The translations under genes were made by a program, and so were the position numbers. DNA of 64,000 bases from Sipunculus nudus (Eukaryota; Annelida; Sipuncula; Golfingiida; Sipunculidae), in NCBI GenBank assembly GCA_026874595.1, contig CM049307.1:57398870-57462869 (forward strand). Direction: 5' to 3'. This document shows, in pieces, positions 50,601 through 62,800 of the stretch. The notes below the pieces were generated by a model. That model was not told where the DNA came from. It worked only from the letters and a program-made list of their open reading frames with translations, and made no database searches. Positions within the stretch are counted from its first letter, which is position 1. Each line of letters begins with the position of its first letter.

Positions 50601-52954
50601 TGTTTTCGTCTGCTAATGTTATTTCAATGTAGTTATGAAATAAACCGCTAGATGGCAGCAGTGAGGGCAAATGCCAAACGAGCAACTGCATCCGATTGAG
50701 TGCGGCCGTCAACAACTTGAAACAAGCATTGACATGTTTTCACCGTGGCAATATAAAGATTCTGTAATTTTAACAAAGTATCTGAACTTAAGAAAATAAT
50801 TGATTCGAATTTGAGATCTTGCGCTATCGCTATTGTATACAGAAAATGCAAAAGCCAGGTGTTCAGCTCTCTGTTTAACTTTTTTTTCTTATCATAGTTT
50901 AACATTTTACATTTGAATGAATAGTTAGTAGGGGAACAGTAGAAGCATCTTCTCATGTGGCCTCTCTCGATCCCGATTATCGCGACCACAGACTGGGAAA
51001 ATAAGGGTGGTAATGAGATTGTTAGATCAGTACTTGACAACATGTGGAGTTTGTCTATGAAGGTCAATTCTAATCCAAAGATAAATACTATTAAGTCGAA
51101 ATCGTGATTTGCTTGCATAATTAGGACCACACATTAAATTGTATTTATAAAGTAATCTATTAATATTTTAGACAGATCTATAGATTTTATTCTAACCAGT
51201 TTATATACATTGCTTGCTCGCTCCTGGCTTAGCCTCCAACTTCATCACTAGCTCACATTTTAACATTTTCATACACTAGCGTAACATATGAGTCAAACTG
51301 GGGCATTATGACTCCACATTGTTGGGTCTCAGGAAATAACGATGATTACAGACTTCTTTTTTAGTACTCATGTAAAAAATACAACTTATTTCATCTGCCT
51401 ATTACTAACTGGATTTGAATATTTGATTTTTATAAACGTGTCTAATATACTTCGTCTTCTCTAGCTTAATTATAAAAAATCAAATGTCGAAAAATAAAAA
51501 CTCAATTTTCTCAGCACACTTACTGCTTTATTTTACACATGTAGTTTGACGAAGAATATGAATTATACTTAGATCGACGCTTTGGCTGAAGTAGTCGCTG
51601 CCGCTAGAGCGCGCGTTGAGGTGTACTTGGATGGCGGGGTCAGGACGGGGACAGATGTACTGAAAGCTTTGGCGCTCGGAGCTAGAGCTGTATTTGTAGG
51701 ACGACCCGTCGTGTGGGGACTGGTGTGTAAGGTAACCATGGGAATCTATACAAAACCACCGACGATGCTGTGGTTTTAATGATACGTTTGCCTGATAACA
51801 TTCGTAAACTTGGAAAGTTAATGGGTTTACAGTGAAATGATTGCGGTGGCTTAGTGGTATAGAGATTATCTCATTGAAAGCACACCATCATAGTCTAGAG
51901 GAAAGATATCCTAAACTTACCTTACTTTTCTTTTTAGAATTTTTTATTTGGAACACTTTTCTTGTATTGGCGTCCCTTTTCTGCACTGATGGAGTTTATC
52001 AGAGGGTTTTTAAGAAACTGTATTTACTGCATCCACTGTTTGATTATATCCTTGGCACTGGATTCCCTTTATGTTCTTATGGCAAAAAACATTCACGAGA
52101 AGGTTCTATAAATATCCAAAACCCTAGGATGCCAAATAGAGAAGGAATGGTGGTCATAACCCTTAAAGAACGCCTTAGGCACCTTCAAGGTTCTTTCAGT
52201 AGCTGGATTGAATATATAAATTTAAGTGAAAGATTAGTCAGGAACGTTTTTCTATACAAGTAACTGAACGTTTATCGGCATCGACTATGGACCATTAATT
52301 TTCATCAGGACAACGGACTGATTTGTCATGGATTTTTTTAATTTTAGCCAGACTGAACTATGATTATATATTGAAACATTTTTTACTTTCCATAAATCGA
52401 TTGATGTTAAGGCACATGGAGAAATGGACCATCGCCATGAATGGCGGTTTAAGTTTATGCGGTTCGGTACTTCTCAATACCCTATAACATCCAAACCTCG
52501 AACACCGGTTTCATTTCTCTGTTTTTTTCCCCTGTAGGGCCAGCAAGGTGTTGAAGACATTCTCCTGCTATTAAAGGAAGAATTGCGCCAAGCCATGGCT
52601 TTATCCGGTTGGTATTAGTAACTTTAGATGTAATTTTTAATGACACACGAATCGACATAAATATGTTTACTATCACATGTATATATAGATAAAGACAGGC
52701 AGAGATTAAATACAGGACGTTATAATATTATGTGTGTAACAGTCCTCTGTCAAGAGCGTCTATTGATAACACGTGGAAGACTCAGTGATGCAAAATAATG
52801 GAATAATATTACCCCATCATGAAATCATGCCAACGCATTGTACAGTACGGCCACGTAACATATAACACATTTTAATCGTTGTCATGCCGGTCACATGCCT
52901 ATTTACACACACACACACTCTCTCTCGCTCACACACATATAAATATATACACAT

Positions 52955-53002
<48 letters not shown>

Positions 53003-53133
53003 ATTTCTAACAGTGTGTCAATTTGTTGATTCATCTGGTAAAATATTATTTATTTATTCATACAGGGTGTCGTTCATTAGGAGATATCAACTCAAGCCTG
53101 ATAATGAAACCCACCACCATGGCCAAGATTTGA
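47623..53133 (+). CDS. 2-hydroxyacid oxidase (HAO/glycolate oxidase family), paralogue B
   Basis: Seven coding exons: 47623-47756, 49449-49600, 49766-50040, 50364-50579, 51573-51731, 52538-52607 and 53066-53133 (TGA); 357 residues. Exon lengths and phases equal those of A except exon 4, which is 3 nt longer. Catalytic set retained: Y25, Y131, D159, R166, K224, H248, R251. The C-terminus AKI is a PTS1-like signal, matching the SKI ending of human HAO1 in type. As in A, the glycolate-pocket Trp is Gly (MSTGAT) and lid loop 4 is short. Specific to B: Glu75 in MPIEIAPTG, where relatives carry a small residue (Gly or Cys) close to the flavin. The exon 6 donor is the weak GTTGGT, shared with A. B is closer to A than to C in exons 1-3. 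Confidence 0.88.
49205..49385 (-). mobile_element. tRNA-derived SINE in intron 1 of paralogue B
   Basis: On the minus strand: GAGTGGTAAAACGCTCG, then GGGTTCGATCCCC (B box, complement of 49322-49334), then GTCCAGGGCCGGTGGG. Same family as 41350-41480, opposite orientation, and a better preserved head. Confidence 0.75.
51847..51900 (+). mobile_element. tRNA-like A-box fragment in intron 5 of paralogue B
   Basis: TGGCTTAGTGG is a perfect match to the pol III A-box consensus (TRGCNNAGYNGG). No B box follows at the expected distance, so I read it as a truncated SINE head or chance match rather than a tRNA gene. Confidence 0.25.
52956..53000. repeat. (TA)n microsatellite in intron 6 of paralogue B
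   Basis: TA run about 65 bp before the acceptor of the last exon. Confidence 0.95.
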
Positions 53134-53258
53134 GCACTTTGAACGGAATTAACGGATTTTATATAAATAATATATTCAAAATGCCGGAAATGATACACAG
53201 ACGATTATCGAAATTGGATCATGGTCTACTACGTATTTGTTCGCCTTATTGAAATCAT

Positions 53259-53264
53259 ATTAAA
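53259..53264 (+). terminator. Possible polyadenylation signal for paralogue B
   Basis: Variant signal ATTAAA 126 nt after the stop codon. No canonical AATAAA was seen nearer. Confidence 0.35.
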
Positions 53265-54302
53265 ATTCCGGTCTTAGTGCATAACCTGTTATCTATTCTG
53301 TCTGCATTTTATTAAAACTGACACCAGGGGCAAGCCTATACGATTGGCAAAAATATAAAGAGAAATGTCAAAACATTTGGAAATGGCACTTTGTTTGATC
53401 CGCTCACCTACGGATACCCAAATTAATTTTTAAGAAAGCGCCACCTTGCGTCCAGATAGTAAACTGGCACACATCTGTTGTCAATATCCAACGGCGCCAT
53501 CTAGGTGATGCTGAGGGAAACCCGCTGGCCGCAGTTATATATACATTCATGTATATATATATATATATCTTGTTATATCAAATTTTGTCAAAACAGATTC
53601 AGGCAATACAGTTATTGTCAGCCGATTAACTAGCGGCAGCCTGCCACCCCAAACGTCGATTTTTCCGGGACTGAAGACGTCGCAGGCCCCTATCATTTTA
53701 TTTCCGAAGGCCTGAGTGTCATGTTGTCATGGCTACCGATTAACATACGTAATCAGCGGATTTGTTATAAATCTTACTGATGACGTTTTCATACAAAAAA
53801 ATACAGTCTTAATTCTGGTAACATGGAAAGACAAACGGAAAGCCTTTATGCTTAATATAGCGACTGGTGTAAAAATGACAACAAATATGACACGTCAACA
53901 GCCTTATATATTGCTTCCGGTCATGTTGCTATGGAAAAGCACCGTGGTCCTGAAAAAACACAATAGTTGTATTTTTCCTTTTCTTTTAAGCACAAATATT
54001 ACCTGGATCAAACGTTGTTTACAGAGATGGACAAAGGCTACAGGGTCAACGTCAGGTCAAGGCCAAACATATACCCCTCAACTCATTTACCCCTCAACTC
54101 CATTTGATCCACAGTCATATATAATTTCGACTCCCGACATGGGCGGAATCACTCCCTCTGATAGTGTCTGCTCCTTTTACTATTTTTTTGTTGCGCAGTC
54201 ACACGGTGGCGCTGTTCCTATTAACATTAATATAACTAATATTAAAACTAGTTTCATATATACTTTATCATCATATACAGGTTATTGTGATGATCATAAT
54301 GA

Positions 54303-54343
54303 TTGATAATAATGATAATTATAACGACAACAACAACTACAAC

Positions 54344-54378
<35 letters not shown>

Positions 54379-54390
54379 TAATAAAAATAA
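54303..54390. repeat. (AAT)n/(AAC)n microsatellite
   Basis: Trinucleotide AAT and AAC runs. Confidence 0.9.
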
Positions 54391-54794
54391 TATACAATGT
54401 GTGCGGACATACCAGGGACCGATTCTCTTTATAACACTAAAGAATTAACTTAGCCGGGAGTACTGGACCGCATAATTTTATCGCATCAATGATAGGTGCT
54501 AAACCTGGTTTCATGCTTGACCCAACTAAAACTCATTTCATAGAACCTATAAAAATGATATTTTTAAACCTTATTAAATGAAGTTTTTTAAATTTATTAG
54601 GTGAATATTTAAAAGATTGTGGTCTAAAGGCCAGACGCTAAAAGAAAGGCAGATGTATCATAGAGAACAACATACCCTTATGAATAATGGGTCTAATTAG
54701 GTTTATACGCATCAACTACATAAAAATCTCAATTATACTAACTGAAACTCAACAACGCAGATCCCTTAGAGTGCCTTCAGTGCATCGGGATTTA

Positions 54795-56160
54795 AAAAAA
54801 TACGAGATACAAGAATTCACCACAATTCAGGGACTTGCAACGACTGTGTATACTCTGGACTCAGTCCTGCATGCCAGATGGAACACACAGGCATCATGTT
54901 CATACAATTATTATTGATATTGAGCGATCAATTTTTATGATTAAGCTCAGTAGAAATTCTAGTGGCAAATTAAATTTCCTATAACTCCGTGTGACAGTTG
55001 TGCAAGTGATCCGGGTTTTCAGTGATCTACCAGTATAAACATTTAGAATAACTCGCAATCAATTTGAAAGAAAAATTGACATACAATATAAAATAATCTC
55101 GTCGGAAATCATTATCGATCGCTCTCTGACTTACGAAAGCCATTAATTGGGGAACTAGATGAATGTTAGAGTAATATCTATCCATCTTTTTTACTGGTCT
55201 GTTATGTATATGGGCACTACGGGAGTGATGTCAAGTGTTCGTATGCTCCGGGGGGAGCCCTGGAACCTTTTAGGTTTACGTTTATTGTGTTTACCGAAGT
55301 AAGATACTTGACCTTACCAACGAAGTCCTTATGTTTCGCCCCGATCCACTGGCATACGGATTAAATGCAGTCTAACCGTGGACTTACTCTTGCAAAATAC
55401 GGCCCATCGGTATTTTTAGATTACGAGATCAAACAATTCCCAACTACTCAGGGACTTAGTACGACTGCGTATCCTCTGTACACCATCATAGTAAATCCTA
55501 CGTAGAAACAGACTGATGTCATGTCCATCAGATTAACATGAATATTCGGCGATCGATTTTTATAATTAAGTTCAGTAGAAATGGTGGCCAGTTAAAGGTC
55601 GCATGACAGTTGTGCAGGTGATCTGGGTTGTTATATAGTGATCTACCAGTATTAATATAGCAAAACTCCAAAAAAAATTGAAAGCTCAATCGAATGCAAA
55701 ATAAAATATTTTCGTCAGAAATCAATCTCTATCACTCTGTAACATACAGGAGCTATTAATTCGGAAACTAGACTTTTGTTAGAGTAACTTCTAATCAGGG
55801 GCGGATCCAGGATTTAGGAAAAAGGGGGGGGGGGGGGGGTCCAATCCAGGAGGACAAATGAAAACCCTAAAAAAAGGTCCTCAGGTCTGAAAAAGAGGGT
55901 TCTAGGAGGCAAAATTAGGCTGAAGCCCTTAGAAAACGTTTCTGATGAAAAAGGGGGGAGGGTCCGGATCCCCTGCCCCCCCCCCCCCTCCCTCCGGATC
56001 CGCTTCTGCTTATAACCTGATATAAGCGAGTTGAAGATCTGTCTTGCATGTGAGGTATCTACGTATTTTCTGGACGAAGCATCGGAACCTTGGATTTGAC
56101 GTGTATTGTGTTTATCAAAGTAAGATAATTGACCTTACCAACATAACCCTTGTGTTCCGC
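54795..56160. repeat. Diverged tandem duplication, period about 615 bp, 2 to 3 partial units
   Basis: Unit 1 (from TACGAGAT at 54801) and unit 2 (TACGAGAT at 55422) share blocks including CAGGGACTT, GTGATCTACCAGTAT and GTTAGAGTAA. The following part of unit 1 (TTGACCTTACCAAC at 55309) recurs at 56129. The larger offset there (820 bp) is explained by the 213-bp MITE inserted at 55796-56008. Confidence 0.7.
55796..56008. mobile_element. MITE, CAGGGGCGGATCC family, 213-bp reference copy
   Basis: TIRs CAGGGGCGGATCC and GGATCCGCTTCTG. Internal poly-G and poly-C tracts can pair with each other. It sits inside unit 2 of the surrounding tandem duplication and is therefore younger than the duplication. 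It helps define the copies at 2619-2736, 6898-6927 and 16910-17027. Confidence 0.75.
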
Positions 56161-56853
56161 CTATTTCACCTAATTCCGCAACCAGCCAAAAAAAACTCTC
56201 TAAACAGAAGGCTTTCAATGCTTATGGTTGCGAGACCTGTTATAAGACAACAGTGACGTTACAAGAGGTTACAAAGGTCGGCCGAGTATTATAACACATT
56301 AACTGCTGCATCATCAGCTGGAATGGCTGTATCTGTGTTTTCCAGTGGTGAATAAATCGCAGTCATTGTTTTGACAAAAAAGTGTTTTGACATATATTAG
56401 GTTATTTGTTTCATACGAATTAAGTGTAAGGTAAGACATTATTGACTCGGCAGTCGACGGAATAGCTCCTGCAACCTTTGGTCTGGAACTTTTTATACTG
56501 TCTCGTCTGTATAAAATCACATCCCGGAAAAATAACATGCGTGCAGGGCATTTTTCTACCTGGGTTTGTTCTATTTGGGAGTCTCCTGAATAATGGAAAT
56601 TTTGCGCTTGTCAGTTGATTGGCTGTTTTCATTGTAGAGGGAAACTTGATTGGTTACGCGCAAACTGCTTTGTGCATGATCATTCACTGAGTGAATATGC
56701 GATCAAGGACACATAGAGTTCATGGTTAAATCAATTATACGTAGTGCACTAGTGCCACTAGTGCAAGTAGTGCCAAGGCTTTCAGTTTCCTAGACATTTG
56801 ACCCTGAATTCGGTGAGGTTAATCTGTTTTTTTTCAGTGTCTTTATAAATAAG

Positions 56854-59800
56854 ATGGCAAACCTGGTGTGTTTATCGGACTACGAGAAGAAAGCCAAAGA
56901 CAACCTTGGCAGAATGGCTGAAGAGTACCTCAGTTCTGGTGCTAACGAAGAACTCACACTGCGTGACAATATGGAGGCATTTAAAAGGTGAGACAATGAT
57001 TAATGCTTTCTGATAATTTCGTATTAGCTCATGTTTTAGACTGGTCGCAGTTTCGTCTGTCACTGTTGTCTATGAGAATCAAGTTAGTGTCAGAGTGGCA
57101 ACTCGAGCCATATTGAAACGGGATAAAGTTACAGATATTTTCGTCTGTGCTTAGAACACTCAACGCTTACAAGTACCAGGTATCTTAAACATTTCAAATA
57201 TCTCTGGTCACTTTCTAACAAGATTTAATATGTTTTGAAAAAGTCTGTTATGATATATTATGAATCTCTTCGCATGTAGGTAGCTGTTTTGAATACTGTG
57301 GTAGCAGTTGCGCACGAAGTGACGGCGATCCCCATGACTAAAAGTCATCTTAGTTATAGCGATCGCTCTTTGTCCGTCGTCTGTCCGTCTGTCGTGCCGT
57401 CCGTCTGTCCGTCTGTCTATCCGTTAACAGGGCGCAAATCGTAACCGTTGGACCTTGAAACGTCTAACTGAAAACCCATGGAGGTCCTTTGAAACTTGAA
57501 ATTAGGTCAATGTGACCTATGTCTCCTAGCTATGGGGCTTGAAACTACCGCCCAGAATAATTAAAAATGTGATACAAAAGCTCCGGTATCTGAATAAGTA
57601 CTACTTTGATTGCCACGATTTTGTCCATGCATTTTGACCATGGAGTGTTTCATCATTTCCAGAAAACTGGTGGCGCTCTCTTAATTTTTCTGATTTTTAC
57701 GCATTTTTTTTCTATATTTTGAGAATTTCTGATGACGCATTGCGTCCGTTAACATGGCACAAATCGTAACCGTTTAACCTAGAATCTTCTAACGATCACT
57801 GTTGGAGGTCCATAAAAGTCTCATTGGAACTCTGAAATTAGGTCAATGTGACCTATATCTTCCGAGCTATGGGGCTCGAATGTAGCCCCCAGAATAATTA
57901 AAAAATTACATTGATTGCCATGATTCTTTCCATGAATAGTGATCATTTTGTGTTGCATCATTTCCTGAAGACTGGTGGCTCCACCTATTTTTTTCTAATT
58001 TTTACGCATTTTTTCTCTATTTGTGAGACCTTCATATTAAGCAGTCCGTGCGTTAACAGAAACTAGTTAACAGACCTAGAAACTTCTTACTGTACATCCA
58101 TGTAGGTCTTAGGCAAATCGCCTGGGAAACCTGAAATGTGGTCATGGTGACCTATAATATTGGTCGAAAACATTTTAAGCTCCCAGACAGCCAGACAGCT
58201 AGGGTACAAACCTTTACTGTTGGACCCAGAATCTTCTCTTTTGACATCCAGGGATGTCCTCAAAATGTGCATGGTTATTTTTAGCGTTCAGCTGACTGCA
58301 TTCAAGAAAGGTTATATTTTATGGGAATGGCTGATCATATTATCCTGAAACTGTCCTTCTTGTTGGGTTTGAAGAACTTTGATAGCTGGTATACCACCTA
58401 CAGAATTTGGTATACCAACTACAAAAATACTTTGACATTTTAAACGCCTCAATCACAGGCCCTACATTGGCTCCCTCTGTGTCAACGGATAAAGTTGCTA
58501 TGTTGGTGTTCAAGGCAAAACATGGTATTGCTCCAAAATACCTCCAGGATTTAATCCAGCCTTACATACCTGCGAGACGTGTGAGATCATTAAACCAAGA
58601 ATTACTGTGTGTTCCATATACAAGGTCAACCTTGGTGGCTAATAGAGCTTTTTGTGTTGCAGGACCCACTTTGTGGAACTACGTCAAACTTCTGATCTTG
58701 GCACATTTAAAAAGAAGCTTAAAACCTATTTGTTTTTAAATATTTTGGTAGCTAATTATACTTTCACTAAAATCATTCAGCACATTTACTACGATATTTC
58801 GCTCTTGTGTTTTAACAGCTGCTTTTAATGATATGTGTTTTAAAGGTACTTTAACGCAATTTTTAATCCTTTCAGCCTGTGTGTTGTAAAGCGTTTTGGA
58901 GCACTTCGGTGGATTTAACGCCATATAAAACAAAATATTATTAGGACAAAAAAAAAATAAAAGGTATGGTTCTGAGGCACAGCCCGCATCAATTTTAAAC
59001 CCCCGCATCAAACATTTTTATTTTGATTTTTTTTTTAATAGAAACTTCCAATTTTGAGCTTCAGCCACTGTGAAATTTCTTTCAAGAAAATAAAATCATC
59101 CAATTTCCTTTATTATGTGGTGCTTTTACATGTTTTACATCTGTTATTATTATGCTTTTCCCTTATAATTTGACATTTTTATCGAAACAAAAAAAATAAA
59201 AATAAAAAAACCGCCCACCCGCATTGATTTCTGAATAAAAGTGCCTGAGAACCATACTTTTTTTATTTTGGCCTTATAATTATTATTATTATATTAAAAT
59301 AAGACTGTGCACAGCGATACCGTTGTGATAATATGGATGACCAATAACGTGCAGTTCTCGTCATGGCTGAAGGCCTCGTTAGTTCCATGAGTATGCCTAC
59401 CTGCAGAGCCTCGTTATCGTGAATAGTTTTATGCAGGATGAAAAATGTGAAAAATCTCGCATCATGTGATATTACAATTTAAACCAGATTACCTGCATGC
59501 CCTCATCTACGTCTTCAATAGCAGGTGTGTCATGCAAAAGCAAATATTATTCATGCTCTGTGTAGATTTATAAAATATTTTATGCCCGTTATCTTATTAA
59601 ATTATTAGAATAAAACTGCGTCCTCGTATGCTCCGTGACGTCACGAACAGAGAAATCCACACTTTTCTCCTGGGGCATCGTGTGTCTATGCCAATAGGAA
59701 TCGCTCCTTCGGGTTTTCATGGACTCTTCTGCCCAGATGGCGAAACGGCGACTGCCAAAGGTAATTCAGATTCAAGAAACTTGCGAGCGACGACATGTAT

Positions 59801-62800
59801 TCGCAGAAATATAGACATCGGCCGAAGTAGGATTTCCAGGTGGAAACTGCGAAATGATGTATATTTAATTAACACTTTATGTCCTAAATAAAGTAATGAC
59901 TCGATTCATTTTTTAATCAATTTGTTTTAATTTACATTAATGGGGGTCGACTATCAATAATTGAAGTATTAGTTAAATTCATTCATGGATTTTTCTGTAA
60001 TTATCTGGTAAATTGATTATCATAATGTATTGGCACTTTTTAATAAATAAAAAAAAAATATTCAAGTTTTATCGCACACGTAAATTCGTAATTCATCTAT
60101 CGTAATTATCTTGTGGAGTCATAATTACATACTAGCTAAATAGGAATAGCTTACAGTTTTGCTGAAATACATTATGTTTTAAAATTTATCTTGTATAATT
60201 ATTATATTTATACTTCAAATTTATTTGTCTCTACAGCAGCGGGAAATATCGGGTGTTGTTACATCATGAGTTCGGTTGCTACAAGGTCAGTGGAAGAAAT
60301 AGCAAACGCTACTCCCGACTGTCTGAAATGGTTCCAAGTTTATATCCATAAGAACAGAGACATAACCAAGAACAGCATACATCGAGCCGTGAACGCCGGG
60401 TTTAAGGCTCTTGTATTTACTGTGGACTCGCCTGTTGCTGGGAAAAAAAGAAGAAATACCTTCACTGGAGATTTGGACAAACCCATGTGGCCGGAGGTAA
60501 TATTTTAGGACCATAATTATCAGTCGATCTCACATATCTGGTGTTAAGTAGGTTCTGCATTGCAAGAATATAACTGTACATACATGATACATAATTTGAA
60601 CTTAGTTTATCCAATCACTGCTTAGATTCGCAAATAGATTCCTGAAATCTTAATTCAGTACACAGAGTAAACCCCACAGGCCTTCACATACTCTTATACA
60701 ATAGAATTATAAAAAGATACAGAGTGAAAATATTTAAACATGATTTGTAGGTTTTATTGTTTAAAACCTCTCATTGAGTCATTAGTGACTTGGCATGACA
60801 TCTTGTGACTAAAGAAAGAATCAGGACTGCCCGTTGTTATTCTAAAAAATAATTAACACCAGGTTCGGAATATACCTTTTTCATATGTGAGTAACGAGTT
60901 GAGGGCGACATGGGGCGACATATCGTGGTTAAAGAAGGAAACAGGGCTGCCTGTTGTTGTCAAAGGAATCCTGACGGCAGATGATACAGAGCTGGCTATA
61001 CAGCACGGCGCTGATGCTGTTTATGTGTCCAACCATGGCGGGAGACAGCTAGATACAGTCGAAGCTACGGTAAAGTACTGTATACACGTTTGACGATAGA
61101 ACATTTCTATGATTCTTGTTCCATAGTTTTCATTACTAATTATATTTAGCAAGTGCAGAGCTATTGGTAAAACCCAAGATCAGCAAACTTATTTAATATA
61201 CCTCCCGATGACAAAGTGTAGGACAGGAATTTCATGACGGTTACCATTACTTTCAACATAAGTAAATTAGTTTTTGTAATTCTGTTATTTCATACCAGGC
61301 ACCATAATACCAACCTCGATCGGTGTTTCCTTCCATCTTTGATTTCATAAAACCCTGCATAATAATCTCTGTTAGGTGGACTAATAAATTTGTGTGAAAT
61401 AAATCAGACACTTTATTAAAATAAATGACCAAGACTTACATTGGTTTTAGAAAGGTCGATTCTACAGTATTCTTTGAATCATTTTCCTCTGTGTCATTTA
61501 TATTTATTTCTTTATACAGTTAAAATACAGTGAACGAAAATCATAACAATCATTAAATTATCAAAATTAATGCCAAATTTCCTGACACATCGTGCTTTCT
61601 CTCATCTGGACAATAATTTCGAGCAATCCTGGCAAAGAAAAGTTACTGGGTACAGGATTTACTGGTTTATCGTACTTTTAATGGTATGAGAATGTAAATG
61701 TAAGACTATACACCAAAATTTACACCAGTCGGGATTCAAAGGTTTGTGCAGCATGCCTACTGCTAAGCAGGGTAACGCGTAGGAACGAGTTCGCATCCAA
61801 TATCTCTTACGATGTATTTAAATAATACTGATTTTTTTTTCAGATTGACGCCTTACCAGAAGTTGTTGCTGCGGCTAGAGGGCGCGTCGAAGTCTACCTC
61901 GATGGCGGGGTCAGGACGGGGACAGATGTTCTAAAAGCTTTGGCGCTCGGAGCAAGAGCGGTGTTCATTGGTCGCCCAGCATTATGGGGACTCGCGTGCA
62001 AGGTAAGATTAGGTATTTACATCTATATGATTAAACTTAAGTTCCTTAATTTGGGGAAATAGAATCACTTTCGGAACAGTTTTTTGACGTTTTGCATTGA
62101 ACAAAATATTTTAAATAAATCAGTTTACACATAAATGGATAAACAATGATCGAATTATATTTTTGGCTGTTTGATCTTTGCAATATGTTGCATAGCCTAC
62201 TATACCTTTACAGAAAATTCTCCATTCTCTATCCGCAATATTTTGTATGTTATAGGGACATCAGGGGGTACATGAAGTACTTTCTCTCTTAATCGATGAA
62301 CTGGGTAGGGCCATGGCGTTATCAGGTAAGGCAATACGAATTTGTAAGACCATCCTTAAAATTTGGTCTTCGATGAACGTACGTCATTCAACATAGTAAA
62401 ATAAATATATACATATTATATTCTTTAAAATAATCTAGAGGTAATATATTTCCCAGAATAATTGTGGCACTTGTTGGCGATTGTTGAAACAGTATCTTTT
62501 TTTAACTTTAAGGAACTGTACAGATCTAGATGACGTGTATGACGGAAATATACATACTGGGACATTTTAATGACTATAAGTAAAAACATATTTGCAGAAG
62601 GGAACGATCTTGGTGTTACATGTATTTTGTAATTGCACACAAATGAACATGTACTTATATATGTAATTTGATGTATTTATAAATAAAATGAATTTGCACA
62701 CAGTTGATTAGAAGGTACTCTAGGTACTCATATAGATACAGGTTCTTCTGACACGATGAATGTGCTAAAAATAACGACTCGAAATTGTTTGCTGACGTCA

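Larger units (their letters stand above)
53265..56837. other. Spacer between paralogues B and C
   Basis: No coding exon. It holds an (AAT)n tract, a ~615-bp-period tandem duplication (54795-56160) with a MITE inside, and an AGTGC-rich short repeat at about 56740-56777. Confidence 0.5.

Noticed and set aside
51841-52263. 140-codon open frame in intron 5 of paralogue B
   Set aside because: It starts at a TTG, lies wholly in an intron on the same strand as the gene and shows no family features. It overlaps a tRNA-like A box.
53716-54306. 196-codon open frame downstream of paralogue B
   Set aside because: It begins at GTG rather than ATG, has no recognisable domain, no splice-site logic and AT-driven composition. 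Most likely chance.
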